Positions 1-12,915 are shown, numbered from the stretch's first letter. The stretch: DNA of 64,000 nt from Rhyacophila brunnea (GCA_022495005.1 JAGYXB010000797.1:992001-1056000), one strand, 5' to 3'. Numbers and translations are program-made. Notes: a model not told the origin generated them from the letters alone.

Positions 1-1620
1 TTTAAATGTGTAATTCAACAAGATTATTAAAGTATTTGCATCATTAGTTTAAAAGTTAGTCAAAATTATTGTGTCAGAATGTTGAATTATTATATTATAT
101 AATATATAACAAATACCGAAAAGAAACGGAAATAATTTTCACTTATATAGCTACTTTAAAAAACTACTCAGTAATTAATATTATCTTAAAATTTGAAGTA
201 CTTATATTAATTTTGATTCGCTTATTTAAATGAATTCACTGCATGATAAATACCTCTTCAAGCTCTCTCTAACTTTTTTCGGTTGATTACCCTCTAACCA
301 ACAAACTAATGAAGTAAAGTTTAAATTTGAAAATATTATATTATTTAATAGAAAACAAATATCATATATAAAACGTTATTTATATATAATTATATTTAAT
401 TACTTTGCAGTTACTTACTTAACTTAAAATTAGTTTGTAATATTCTAAAATATAAATTTAATTTACATAAATACCCAGTAGAAAAAGACATAATTATTTT
501 AATTAAATATTACGATCACTATATAAACAAATATTTTGCACCTAAAAGGTAACTACCTAAAATATTATGTTTTAACTTAAAAATGTTATTTTATCATTAG
601 TAGAAAATGACATTACATATTTTGGTTAAATTAATCTTGCACAAAGATAATAAAAAATCACTATTATTATAGTTCAGTTTGAAAACATTACTAATTGCGG
701 ACTAATTTTTTATGATCCAACCAAGTTAAACAATCCTTTTCATTGCGAATGCTACATTTTGCGTTTTATTAAATTAAATTAATATTACAATGCATGTCAC
801 CACGAATTGACAGTTAACACAATAAAAGAAACACTATTTTTTAGGTTAACCAAATAAACGAACAGGCAAATAAATGTTATTCGTATAGAATATAGATACA
901 CAGTATAATTATACATATTTAAAATATTAGTATTTAAAACGGTACTTCATTGAAACGGCAAATAATTTTCAGCTATAACGAGGAAACAAAAAAAGCAGTT
1001 TTTCTCATATTATTATTAGCGTCACAAATCTACCTTCTTACTTAAACAAACTAAAATCATCCGGCCAGGTGGGCATTCAAATACCAAGTAGATACCCACT
1101 AATGCGAAATCCTTTTCCTAATGGGTTAGGGATTATCTACAGAGTGAATAATATATAACAAGCGGATGTTTTTTTTTTAAATAGGTTGGAAAAGAAACCG
1201 ATTTTTTAAATTTATTATTTGTTAGTCGAAAATATATAAAGTTGATAGCAATTTATTATGGAGCATCCAACGAGTATAAAAAGCTATGAATTTATTAAAA
1301 TAGAGGAAGAGGTAGTATCACGGCCCCCAGTTTGATATTTCTTCATAAAATACAAGTTGTTTCCGAATCAGAACTCACGCGACGTCGTTTTGCTATATTG
1401 TTAGCTCCCCTGCCTCTAGCAGTCTACCATAACCACAACCACCACCACGGTCTCGGTTAACCCTCCCATGACTAGGTCCAGCTTATACCGTTACTATATG
1501 ATCTTTATCATTCACGAGTCTTCTCAATGGTACTCGTAGCTCGTTCACCTTTTTTTGTAGCCCATCTTGCTGCAACTGCTACACTCATCATTTTCTCCTT
1601 GCTCTATAATTTTTTTTTTT
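1..1620. other. AT-rich noncoding stretch
   Basis: I see no long open frame, RNA gene or clear terminal repeats here. The stretch is strongly A+T rich with short homopolymers; 1300-1560 is somewhat richer in G+C but has stops in all frames. Confidence 0.6.
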
Positions 1621-1624
1621 TTTT

Positions 1625-1859
1625 CCGACCATGTCCGATCCTAATAGGATCATATGGGCCTCCACAGAGTAGAGGTTTGTATTAACAGATTTTGTTTTTT
1701 ACGAGAAATGGATGTCACCCACTTGCTCAACCTAATAGGTCCATACCCTGACTCACACACAAATTGAAAAACAATATGTGTACTTGCCAGACTCAGGATT
1801 CGAACCTGAGACCCACGGCATGATAGTCCAACGCTTAAGCCACGCGGCCACCGTGGGTG
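1625..1859 (-). repeat. tRNA-derived SINE, family A
   Basis: Read on the minus strand, it opens with a tRNA-like head (1788-1859) carrying an A-box-like TGGCCGCGTGGCTTAAGCG and a B-box GGTTCGAATCC, and ends in a body with the palindrome CCTATTAGGATC and a T/A-rich tail. The flanks share ATAATTTT, which I read as the target-site duplication. Further copies lie at 46626, 57275 and 62731. The head resembles a class II (Leu/Ser-like) tRNA, but the rest of the unit does not fold as a tRNA, so I call it a SINE and not a tRNA gene. Confidence 0.85.
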
Positions 1860-3540
1860 CATAATTTTAGTTTATGCATATTTCTCAGAGAAAGATTCAT
1901 TCGCGTCATTTCATGCCTGTAAAATTATAAAACTTATAGTTTTTACTCGAGGTAAAATGGTTGCAATATGGCCCCCGGTGCCAAATTACACACCACCATG
2001 GGGGTCATTATATCAACACAAACTGTCACGGATTTTTTTTGAATTATAATTTAAAATATTGAAGACCAACCAAACTTACTTGAAAATATTGATTTCACGT
2101 TCTGTACGGCAAAACGGCAATGCTGTATTCATATATTACACAAGAGCGCTATCGTTACAATATGTTGGAAAACTTTTTGGTAGGCAAAATGGATTGGTAG
2201 GACCATCGATACAATATCTAGTTTTAAGAGGAATATATTATAACATATTATATTATATCAATAAATAAGAAAATAAAAAATTGTGTTTTACCTCAAAGTT
2301 GTTTAAAATCACCCATTCGTTATATATTATTCACCCTGTATTATACATAAGCTCAATAAGTTGGTTTGTGTATTTATGTATCTACTGTACGACAACATTA
2401 TTTAGGCGACAACAGGAAGTCGCCCTTGTCGCGAATAGAATATTTCACAGTGTTGTCATTTTTTGAGAAAACATATCCCGCGAAATTAGGTTTTAAGTTT
2501 ATATCAATTCTATTCCCAGTAAGTTTATAAGTACATTAATTTATAAGCCTAATTATTGTTCAATAAATATCAATAGAATTTTTTTTTCAAATAATTTCAC
2601 CTCTCAATTATTACTATTATATTAGGTTAATTAATACAGCGTAATTATTGAATTTGGAAGGAAATGTATCATTGAACCCATATTAACTGATAATATTGCT
2701 GCAGGTATTTATTAATTAAATAACTAGAACACAAATTATGACTAAAAAAGTAGAAGTGAAAGATATAATATATTCAATATTATATTGATGACCCAATCAC
2801 ATGTTTTATAATTCACAAATGATGTCTTTATATCGTATTTTTAGTAAAATTGTTGTAGAAACACATACTGTGAAAATAATTTTCTATAAATTAAATTATA
2901 TCCACCTTACATAAATTTTCAAACAATATGTACCTACCTACTTATCGGTTTAAAAATACAAGGAAAATTCATTAACTAACTAATGATCATTTATACTTAA
3001 TTATTATACGTCTAAAAATATTAATAAAATAGATTACGATACACATAACTTTATAATATACAAACATAATTTCCAGTATTTGGGGAAATATTTCTAGTAT
3101 TACAACACTGAATTTTGACATACCTGACATGACAGGAACCCGTAAAATGGGCTTGTTGGCTCGCCTTTTAAATACGACTCTTTTTTTTCTTCGCAATAAA
3201 TCAAAAGTTTACTGATAATAATTCGAACATCATTTCGTATTGTTTTAGACATCTTTTCAATATAAAAAGCTTCAAATTACGTAAATTGATAGATGCGTCC
3301 AATATGAAGTGTCAAAAATGTAATGAATAATTTGGGGGCGTTCCTAATTTGAAACCGGAAGTTCGATTAGCTGTATTGGATGGGATTGTAGTTCACAGAT
3401 TTGCCACGTAGCCAAGATGAAGTTGCCGGACAATACATTTAGTTGTAATGTAAATATTGTTTAGAGATAATTTTTAATCTTTTTTCTGACTTATATAAAG
3501 CGCATAATAATATTTATATTTCAGTGTCAAGCTATCCCTC
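1860..3540. other. AT-rich intergenic stretch
   Basis: No convincing gene. Short open frames near 2059-2466 and 2987-3196 have low-complexity AT-driven composition and no recognisable motif. The last 200 bases run into the transposase remnant and may be its 5' flank. Confidence 0.5.
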
Positions 3541-3542
3541 TA

Positions 3543-4911
3543 GTGAAAATGAACGATATTTGTAAAATTATTCCCTCTCAAAAAAGGAATGTTAAAATCA
3601 ACGTGGGTGGATATTTAATGGTGAAAGACAAACAATGTGTAGACATGTATTACTGGTGTTGTGAAAAAAGAAAATCAAATTATTGTAAAGGCAGAGCAAT
3701 TACAAGACATTTGAATGAGCAGCATCATCTTCAAAACGTCACGCCTCATAATCACGCTCCGGAGTCGAGTGCCGCCGCTGTTGCTCAAATTATCGAACAA
3801 ATCAAAGTACACGCAAAGGATACGAATAATCTGCCTTGTCAGATTATTCAAACACACAATGTTACCGCTTCTCAGCAGATTCAGCCGTACATGCCATCAA
3901 AAAACGCTCTTCGCAAAGTGATAAAACGAATACGACAAGCAGACCGACCAACAGAGCCTCAGTCACTGGATCAAATAGTTATTCCAGTTTCTCTGCGTAA
4001 AACATTAAATAACGAATTATTTTTAGTGAGAGAATCTACAATATAGGAGATAATAAAATTTTCCTGTTCACAAATTAAATGTGGAGCGGCTATTACGGGC
4101 CCAGTATTGGATTATGGACGGTACATTTAAAACTGTCCCAACCATATTTTATCAGTTATATACAATTCACGCACCAGTCGGTTTTGAAAATTATCGATGT
4201 TTACCGTTGGTGTACGTGCTAATGACCAGCAAAAGCGAAGAATGTTATAAACGGATGTTTCAAGATTTAATTGACTTTGGCGAAGAACATGAAATAGTAT
4301 TGAAGCCACCGACTATTTTAACAGATCTAGAATTGGCTGCAATCAACGCATCGAAAAGTGAATTTCCTGAAACATCAAATAAAGCTTGTTTCTTTCATTT
4401 AGAACAATGTATTTGGAGAAGAATCCAAGCAAATGGTTTGGCACCTTGATACGGCACAGACGAAGAATTTAGCCTGATACTGCGCCATTTGTTTGCATTG
4501 GCATTTTTACCAACAGAAAATATTCCTAAGGCATTTGACGCCATTAAGCCTCATTTGCCACCAGAAGCTGCTGATATTTCCCAGTGGTTTGAAGAAAACT
4601 ACGTTCACGGGTGAATACGACGTCATTAACGCAATGGTAATGCTGTTCGCGCCCCACCATTATTTCCACCAATTCTTTGGTCAGTTTACGACTCAATGCA
4701 AGTTGGAATACCACGAACGCAAAATTATATCGAAGCTTGGCATAGACGGTGGGAAAACTTGGTTGGACGTGCACACGTTGGTGTATATAGAATTATCGAG
4801 GAGTTTCAAAAAGAACAGTATCAAATGGAAAGCCAAGTAGAATCCATACTTCGGGATGAACACCCCCCCCAAATCGGAAGAAGACAACAATCGATCGGGA
4901 TTGTAGAATAA
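3543..4911 (+). pseudogene. MULE transposase remnant with FLYWCH zinc finger
   Basis: Three collinear pieces form a broken Mutator-like transposase. Piece 1 (3543-4046) has a FLYWCH-type zinc finger: the aromatic YYWCC stretch, a second cysteine in NYCKGR, and the paired histidines of HNHAPE. Piece 2 (4081-4449, another frame) carries the start of the MULE catalytic domain, with WIMDGTFKTVP supplying the first acidic residue and ILTDLELAAINA plus CFFHLEQ further on. After an in-frame TGA at 4447 the frame continues with SQWFEENYVHG, then shifts to QNYIEAWHRRW-ENLVG (about 4710-4770). At least one frameshift before 4081, one TGA and one later shift make it inactive. I did not find terminal inverted repeats. 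Such FLYWCH-MULE proteins are common in insect genomes. The family call is firm; the element boundaries are unknown. Confidence 0.88.
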
Positions 4912-4959
4912 TAATGGCTGTAAATGATCGGGAAAATCGATCATTAACGCATTCGCTGC

Positions 4960-5582
4960 AGAATAGATAATGAGATTTTAATTGCCCATTTAAAATGCAC
5001 GTTAATTACATCGATCGGCCGCCTGGTCATTACACGCCGTGTGCGTCTTCCGCGTCCAAAGTATTAATGGACTACCTCCGTGGAATTGCGCACCTTTTGA
5101 AATCAGTGTGAACATTAGTTTTTATTATTATTATTAGTATGTTTATTAAATATTTTATATAATAGATGTGTACTGTGTACCTCTCATGAATAGCTCTTGT
5201 ATTTGCCAAATAAATAAAAAAATGTTTTTATTTGATATTAATATCGTCACTGTTCTCGCAGAAACACTAATTCGAAAAAATGACGTATTGAGTTAGTACT
5301 AAAATGTTCCTTATTTCAAACTTAACCGTCTGGAAACCTTCTAAATAAATAAACAGTCTTTATTTTAAAGTCATTCTTTTTACGATTACTTAATAAACTC
5401 ACATGATAGACCATTATTTCAAACATTTAAACAACTTCAAAGTAAAATTACTCAAAACAAGTATTCTCCAGTTAGTGTGTTCTGCCAGAACAGAGACGAT
5501 ATTCTCATATCATCTCTTTTATTCCGCATAACATATTATTATTATGAATATTATATTATTATTATTACTATTTTATTTATTT
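4960..5582. other. AT-rich spacer before the satellite
   Basis: No gene seen. A G+C-richer patch at 5000-5110 follows the transposase remnant and may be its 3' end. From 5500 the sequence turns into ATT-rich simple sequence leading into the tandem array. Confidence 0.5.
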
Positions 5583-6693
5583 TGTTAAATTACACACTCA
5601 AGAAAAAGCGCCACCTTTTGGGGTACCGCTGGTTTAAAATTATTTTTTCCATATTCCATAATTAATAATAGTTTTTAATACTACTATTTTAATTATCTAG
5701 TTAAATTATACAATCGAGATAAAGCGCCGCCTTTTGGGGTGCCGCTGGTTGAAAATTATGTTTTGCTTCATTCCATAATTAACAATAGTTTTTAATACTA
5801 CTATATTAATTATATAGTTAAATTATACAATCGAGATAAAGCGCCGCCTTTTGGGGTGCCGCTGGTTGAAAATTATGTTTTTGCTTCATTCCATAATTAA
5901 TAATAGTTTTTAATACTACTATTATTAATTATATAGTTAAATTATACAATCGAGATAAAGCGCCGCCTTTTGGGGTGCCGCTGGTTGAAAATTATGTTTT
6001 TGCTTCATTCCATAATTAATAATAGTTTAAATACTACTATTTTAATTATCTAGTTAAATTATACAATCGAGATAAAAGCCGCCTTTTGGGGTGCCGCTGG
6101 TTGAAAATTATGTTTTTGCTTCATTCCATAATTAATAATAGTTTTAATACTACTTTATTAATTATATAGTTAAATTATACAATCGAGATAAAAGCCGCCT
6201 TTTGGGGTGCCGCTGGTTGAAAATTATGTTTTTTCATTCCATAATTAATAATAGTTTTAAATACTACTATTTTAATTATCTAGTTAAATTATACAATCGA
6301 GATAAAGCGCCGCTTTTTGGGGTGCCGCTGGTTGAAAATTATGTTTTTGCTTCATTCCATAATTAATAATAGTTTTTAATACTACTATATTAATTATGTA
6401 GTTAAATTATGCAATCGTGATACAGCGCCACCTTTTGGGATGCCGCTGGTTGAAAATTATGTTTTTGCTTCATTCCATAAATAATAAAAGTTTTTAATAC
6501 TACTTTATTAATTATATAGTTAAATTATACAATCGAGATAAAAAGCCGCCTTTTGGGGTGCCGCTGGTTGAAAATTATGTTTTTGCTTCATTCCATAATT
6601 AATAATAGTTTTTAATACTACTATATTAATTATCTAGTTAAATTATACAATCGAGAAAAAGCGCCGCCTTTTGGGGTACCGCTGGTTGAAAAT
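5583..6693 (+). repeat. 117-bp satellite, ten tandem units
   Basis: Ten head-to-tail units, with the landmark CTTTTGGGG at about 5615, 5731, 5848, 5967, 6083, 6199, 6313, 6432, 6550 and 6668, giving a period of 114-119 bp. Each unit has a G+C-rich core (GCGCCGCCTTTTGGGGTGCC) in AT-rich sequence containing TTAAATTATACAATCGAG. The first and last units are the most diverged (GGGGTACC in place of GGGGTGCC), as expected of array edges. A solitary related unit sits at about 60165-60230. No coding role is apparent. Confidence 0.93.
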
Positions 6694-6721
6694 TAATACT
6701 GTTTATATTTTTTTTATTTTT

Positions 6722-7014
6722 CGGGATTTCGGCCTTAGGGATTCCGGCCATTCGGGATTTCGGCTTTCGGGATTGCGGCATTCGGGATTTCGGCATTCGG
6801 GATTTCGGCATTCGTGATTTCAGCATTCGGGATTTCGGCCATTCGGGATTTCGGCCATTCGGGATTTTGGCATTCGGGATTTCGGCCTTCGGGATTTCGG
6901 CATTCGTGATTTCAGCATTCGGGATTTCGGCCATTCGGGATTTCGGCCATTCGGGATTTTGGCATTCGGGATTTCGGCCTTCGGGATTTCGGCCTTCGGG
7001 ATTTCGTCCGGCAC
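6722..7014 (+). repeat. 15-bp minisatellite
   Basis: About nineteen tandem copies of a 15-bp unit close to CATTCGGGATTTCGG, with variants CCATTC, CCTTC and CGTGATTTCAG arranged in a higher-order pattern. It starts just after the last 117-bp satellite unit. Because 15 is a multiple of three and the unit lacks stops in some frames, both strands read through as pentapeptide repeats (GISAF on plus, AEIPN on minus). I regard those as by-products. Confidence 0.92.
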
Positions 7015-7870
7015 CCGTCATATGTATTCTTAATCTAACGAAAATAAATAATCTCCTATATATTATTATTTCCTATATATTATTATCCTAAGAGATTTTG
7101 GAAAACGCACCATATTTTTTATTTAAATACCATTTTGTTGATTATTAAAGGAATTCACTTCAATTTTTGGAGTCCCGAATCTACTTCCATTTGAATCCGG
7201 CACAATCTGATAAAACTCGACACAATCACAGATAATATCGTTTTTAAATAGCGTTTTATATCTGTCACCATACATTTTCTCATCTTGCCGTCCATCTACC
7301 ACAAATCAATTATAATGTCGCTTAATACTTTCTATATAATTGAAATTTCACAAATCTGAATTAATATTCCACAAAACTATTCAAATCTGTAAGATGCACA
7401 TTGGCGTACTATGGGTTTTAAATGCATATTTTCTCACTAATTACTACTACAATATAATTTAAAACCACTTCACTGTCTTTTATCTGTCAAACTAATAGAC
7501 TAATGATTGTCATTTGTTTTCTTTTGCGATCGTTTTCATTTGACGTGTGAGAATTCAAATTAAGAATATGCAGGAATAATGTGACATTTTTATTAGCACC
7601 CATAAATAATCAATTTCAATCAAGACATTTTATTGTAAGATCAAGATAATTTTAATACTTCTATCAATAAACTGAATAATTTCAGACTTAGGGCGTAATG
7701 CTCAATTCGTACTTACCACAAACTTACAGTAAAATTGGTAAATAGCCGAAATACATATGTTAACTATAGATTATAGAGATAAGGAATCCTTAACCATAGA
7801 CTACTTTTGTTATGAACTCGCCCCCTTCTGTATTACCATTTACCACTGACAGCTGCTGTCACAATAAATT
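7015..7870. other. Noncoding stretch upstream of a small ORF
   Basis: No gene recognised. The motif TATTCTTAATCTAACGAAAA at 7025 recurs near 48405 and 57195, so its first bases belong to a dispersed repeat. The rest is AT-rich with no open frame of note. Confidence 0.5.
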
Positions 7871-7878
7871 TACTTGTC

Positions 7879-7909
7879 TATAAAACAGCCCATGCACTCA
7901 AATTCATTT
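7879..7909 (+). promoter_or_regulatory. TATA box plus insect initiator
   Basis: TATAAAA at 7879-7885 is followed by TCATTT at 7904-7909, matching the insect initiator consensus TCAKTY. The putative +1 A at 7906 is 27 nt from the TATA start, close to the standard spacing. The first downstream ATG, at 7926, opens a 55-codon frame. Either motif alone would be weak in DNA this A+T rich; their spacing and the following ORF make the pair worth recording. Confidence 0.4.
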
Positions 7910-7925
7910 AACAATTGATCTCAGT

Positions 7926-8093
7926 ATGGATATTGATAGTGTTAATTCGTTTGGCATGTACCTACATGCAGAATATGCATGTACACAGTTTGCAGTTATT
8001 GCGAACAATGATGTACGCATAGTAGAATTCGCGCAAAATGCCGATAATGGACATCTCGAAAATAGAGAACCGAGATCTTTTGTTTTCGATTGA
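7926..8093 (+). CDS. Small hypothetical protein, 55 aa
   Basis: A 55-residue frame starts about 20 nt downstream of the predicted transcription start and ends in TGA. It begins MDIDSVNSFGMYLHAEY and ends with PRSFVFD; it has one cysteine, no signal peptide and no membrane segment. Its composition (D, N, V, A, E) is less AT-driven than random frames nearby. I do not recognise the family. It may be a first exon or an unexpressed chance frame, and an overlapping minus-strand frame shows how weak length alone is here. The promoter-like motifs upstream are the main support. Confidence 0.3.
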   Translation: MDIDSVNSFGMYLHAEYACTQFAVIANNDVRIVEFAQNADNGHLENREPRSFVFD

Positions 8094-8099
8094 AACACA

Positions 8100-9080
8100 A
8101 TACTTACGATAATATTATATTGTGAATAATTGTCAACAGTCCTTAACTCATTCATTAAAAAAAATCAATACTCATTATTAGGTAGGTAGTAGGTATATAT
8201 TATTATTATAATGTTATGAGTAGGTAGGTAAAATTTCATAACATGACAAAAAAGCCATTGAAAAAGATTAGGTGCCTAGGTACGATGGTAGATATACGAT
8301 ATTTTAATTACCTATTGCAAATTAAAACTGTTGAACAACTATTAAATATCTGAAATTTAATACGACATATTTTCCTTTACTTTCGTTGATTCTGTACATG
8401 TCTTAATTTAATAAAACCGATTATCGAATTGAAAACGTCAATGTCAATGAATTATGAATTAACTTTTCTTATTCGGATTTAGATATTTATGTAATATTAA
8501 ACCAATAGATAGGTAGTTGAAATATATAAGTACTTAGTTACCTACACACCAACATGGTACTATTAGTTTTAATCATTCTATATAATTATTCACATCATGG
8601 CATATTATTGTAATAATTGTAAATGACACCATCGTTCATCTGACATTTCAACGGCAAGTGTTACCGTATCGGGAAAAACATGGGTCAAAAAATAACTTAT
8701 ATTATTCACTAATTGTATATAATTGTAAATAAAATGTAATCATTTTAATTAAATATTAATTGTGTATTTATAATTATTGAATTTATTTTGTATATTCTTC
8801 ATATTTTTGTCATCGTTTAACAATTACAAAATAATTTACCTAAATTATGAAAAAGAGAATTTTTATATATGGTATTATTTTCAATAGAAAAACAGAACGA
8901 CGCTATTGCAGATCTGGTGGACCATAGACAACTCGATCATAACTATGAAAGGCTTTCTGGATAGTGTTTTGTTGTAATTTTGTTGTAATTATGACAGACG
9001 ATTGAGCATCGCGCTCAATAAATAAGAAACTACATTATATAGGTACCTACATATTACGTTCTTCTCAATATTAAAGTAAG
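8100..9080. other. AT-rich noncoding stretch
   Basis: No gene seen. It contains several TAGGTAGGTA/TACCTACC motifs, a composition habit recurring through the window. Confidence 0.5.
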
Positions 9081-9466
9081 TCGACGGTGATCTGACAATA
9101 GTATCTATCAGCAGTTTTGGCGAATTCTAGGTTATTGGTGTATTTTGTACAAAATGGTGACGGATCGAATGGAAATATTATTGTTCTACGAAAAAAATCC
9201 TAAAATGCTCTAATTTGACGTGGAAAATGGTGTCTATCTGCATCGAAGTATCTAGAAACTAAAAAGAAATATTATCTATCTGCTTGATTTATTTTATTAT
9301 GACATTACAATTTTCATACATCTTTAAATGACTGTGTTTTAGTACTAATATTAAATCATTTCACTTGAAAAATAAAAATAATATGATACCGACAAAAGCA
9401 GTTTTTTGAACCCCCTGAAAAATTGACTATAAATGTCAGATAGATACTATTGTCAGATCAACGTCG
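9081..9466. mobile_element. MITE with about 28-bp terminal inverted repeats
   Basis: The left end TCGACGGTGATCTGACAATA is mirrored at the right end (complement TCGACGTTGATCTGACAATA), and the match extends through GTATCTATC. The 386-bp interior has no coding capacity. Flanks carry AAGTA and AGTA, a possible short target duplication. Superfamily not determined. Confidence 0.75.
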
Positions 9467-10189
9467 AAGTATCACATACTTCCATATAAAATAGATAGGT
9501 AGTTATCGTGATTCAGTAATAATTGTATTATTTTTACATTTAGGTAGGTAAACGAAATTGATGTGACGTTTAATACAAGTATGTAATTAAAAATTAATGA
9601 TGTTTATATATTTTATGATAATAATTATTGTATATAAAATTACAGTAACCTTTCGTCTTCTTTTATATCGTTAGTAACTATTAATACCTACTCAATAAAA
9701 ATAACATTCTAATAATGCTTCTTATTATGCATGTTGTTTGCTTTTTTATCATTCATCACTTATAAGTAATATATAATATACTTATAGTGAAATATAGTCA
9801 ATTATGACATTTTTATTACACAATTAGGTACAATATGTAAGTAGATACCTGCTACTTTTTCCATTTTTGTATATGATAAAAATAATACTTTTTTTATTTC
9901 CCCATCCAGATAATTTGTAAAATAATAAATTTAGCATGTTGGAATTTATTCATTAGTATATTTAAGTACTTTAAAGAATTTTAAAATAAAATACCATTTT
10001 GTTCCTAAGCAAACCATATGGACACCGCTTCAGGGTGGTAATTACGAGTATTTTAAAAGACATTATGCGAAATAATTTTTACATTTTTTCAATCTAATGG
10101 GATCTTCCCCCATTGAATAAATAAAACGTATTATAACGCAATAATCTAAATGTATGAAAAATTAGACTATCCTGTAGTGACGATGGGTG

Positions 10190-10480
10190 GAGGTAGAGTG
10201 GATCCACCATAGATAGTACAGACTAAACTTTGTCAGTTATACGTATTTGTTTACATTGAACTAAGACTACAAATTACAGATGGTGTTGGTTAGTTTTTAA
10301 AATTCAAATTAACCCTGGGAAAACCAAACCATAATACGTATCTGTCCATAAAATATTTACAATTATGCTATTAAATCATACATCACTTTGGATATTTAAA
10401 AGATAGAATATTATTTTAACTACTATTGTTTGATTTAGGCAGGGTTTAATGAATTATAAAAAACTAACCAACAACGTTAG
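10190..10480 (+). repeat. Dispersed noncoding repeat, family D
   Basis: Contains GGTGGAGGTAG, AACTTTGTCA, GAACTAAGACTAC, ACAGATGGTGTTGGTTAG and AGGCAGGGTTTAAT. The same blocks occur in opposite orientation at 48400-48660 and 57180-58470. There is no coding capacity. It is probably a nonautonomous DNA element, but I could not fix both ends. Confidence 0.6.
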
Positions 10481-10790
10481 TTCAAATGTCAGTGGTAGCA
10501 ATCGGCGATTGCCAGCTGTTCTGCTAAGCCTATCAGTCTGAAGTGGTATCAGACAATATTGTTAAGACCAGACTCCAGAATAGACTACGCATATGACCCC
10601 AAATTTATATTGGCAGTGACGACAAATCGTAAAACTGACAAATCGGCGAAATGTCAAACTGTCTGAGGTGAATGAAAATCCATCCCGAAGGGAAAACTAT
10701 AGCATACTTCACAGTTATATTAATATCCAACACCGCCAAGCCGTCTGCAAGACCTAGCGAGACAGACTGGCGACCGCCAGCTGGCTCAGC
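10480..10790. other. G+C-richer unclassified segment before duplication copy A
   Basis: Holds imperfect inverted blocks (GCGATTGCCAGCTG near 10513 and GCGACCGCCAGCTGG near 10770), suggesting the remains of another element. No ORF. Confidence 0.4.
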
Positions 10791-10905
10791 TAGTTATTAT
10801 AAATTCATGAAACTATTTTCTAAATACTAAATTGGTAAGTATTATAATTTCAACGAAAACATTTTTGTATAATTTATACAAAATAAAAAATAAAAGGTGT
10901 TTAAA

Positions 10906-12915
10906 TGGATGGATTTATTTGGAAAATTAAAATTCATTTTTTATCGTCTGTCAGTGCGTCCACTAAATGCGCCACTGATTACATTTCGTGGAAATGCTCG
11001 AGTCCGTAGTACATGATATTTATTAAATGAGTCGATAGCTACCAACCAAATTTGCATACAATTTAAGACTAAAAATCAAAGGGGATTGCATTTAAGTCTG
11101 ATTAAGGCGGCACTTAGCCTAGGGACGTCACTGAATGTGGGACTGATAAATTTTGTTAATACCGGCTTTAGTCAATTTTATGAGAAAATGTTTTTTTTAT
11201 AAGAAACAAGTTTATTTTGTAAATAAAGCAGAGTTGCCGCTTCATAACTTTGCACTCTGGCTCTAGGAAAACAATGATGTAATATATTCTAAAAATATTT
11301 TTTTATGCATATCTATTTATTTATTTATTACTACATATATTAATACAAGTGAAAATCATTATGCGAGGTAATCAAGCAAAGGGTCGTATAAGTGTAGTAA
11401 TTAAAAAAGTGCACGACTATAAAGCGTATATTCCACCTCTACTTTACAATAACCTCTGCTCAGCGGTAGAAAGAAGTATATGTATTACCATTTTTGACCA
11501 TATACAGACCATCATTATGTAATTCTTTTATACCGAAATTAATCTGACTTTAAACGCCTAAATTACCGCATTTAAAAAGAATATCACATCAATAAAATTA
11601 CCAGACGTGAAATTTCTACCCATGGAACATTTCTTCAGTTAAAAGCGTTTCTTTTCAAACTCAAATTTAAATTTATTTCTTTTTACAAATTGAACTTGAA
11701 ATATTTTTTGAACATTGCAAAATATTAATTTAATACGTTCCCACCATTTAAAAACAAATAAATAGCATTGAAACAGTATATAAAAAAAATATATATATGC
11801 AGTGGTAGAAAAACAGTTGAAAGATTAAATACAAACATAGATAAAAGGAAAACACCGAATGAGCTTAAGAATTTATAAAACACTGCCCACTTATACTCAT
11901 CCTCATGTGGGTCAAATACGTCAACATCCTAAGCAATTAGGTTGAACAGAGTTACTGCCCTCCCAATTTGCATCACCAATGGCGGATTCGCTTTGCACGT
12001 TGGGAGAACAAACATCTGATGCTCCCGATTTCTAAGACAGTAAGGGATACACGAGTCAATTCTAGCAAGAATTGCATTAATCTGAAAAACTACGTGTCCA
12101 AATATAGATATATTCTAGTGTTTGTTTTAAGTTCTCCTACCACTACCAAACAATATATAAGATAATATCATCACAACATGAGGCCGGGGGTGATATTGCT
12201 TAAAATATGTCATCGAAACAAATTATGAGATAAATTAATGATTTCGCATTATAAAAAATGCATAGCGTTTTTAAACCTTATTTGGTATATTGAGGGTGAA
12301 TAAAAAAGTAAAACTAAAATATTGGAAACATAAATAATTGTATATAATTCAAAATAAAATAATGAAACAAGTTTGTCAATGCCAATAAATTATTTTTTAT
12401 CTTCAAAAATGTGAACATTGTGTGAGAAATTGAACACATTTCACTTGAAATTTTCAGCATTTATTAAAATTCAAAATGTTTGTACGACGAACACAAAAAA
12501 ACTACACATAAGTACATAGTAACAGACATAAGTACTTATTTTATATTAAAAAAAAACATCGATTTCACTTAACAAACCTAAAACATATGTCAGTTTAAAT
12601 CTACATAATAATAATATATTACCTAATTTAGTCTCTAGCTGGAAAAACAGGCAACATTTAATTAGGTAGTTAAAAATATTATATTGACTAGTTGGGCTTA
12701 TACTTTAAAACAAATTAAATGTTTGTAATATATAATTGTATATAATATTTGTCATCATGGATAACACAACACTCATTTTTCACTCAGGGCCTGCTAACTA
12801 TATTATTGTTTATAAGTCTTCAGGACAGAAAAACATTACGTTGCACTATGCACTAAAATGTTGACGATGATGAAAGGACTGGGTACCCAGAGAAGAAATA
12901 GAAGTAACATTAAAA
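10906..12915. other. Noncoding 3' flank of LRR gene A
   Basis: No gene seen. 10906-11617 is absent from copy B, either inserted here or deleted there. From 11618 it matches 31365 onward. The sequence near 12321 (ACATAAATAATTG) is the unoccupied site of the copy B Helitron. Confidence 0.6.

Noticed and set aside
1788..1859. Possible tRNA genes (also near 15660, 29330, 46890, 57440, 62890, 63130)
   Set aside because: A and B boxes are good, but the stems do not close as a cloverleaf, a common non-tRNA body follows each, and several have target duplications. They are SINE heads.
2059..2466. Two short open frames
   Set aside because: AT-driven composition with no supporting signal.
5583..6693. 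CRISPR-like array
   Set aside because: Units are contiguous 117-bp satellite copies without unique spacers, in a eukaryotic genome.
6638..7021. 127-codon open frame on the minus strand
   Set aside because: It is the 15-bp minisatellite read in a stop-free frame plus satellite sequence.
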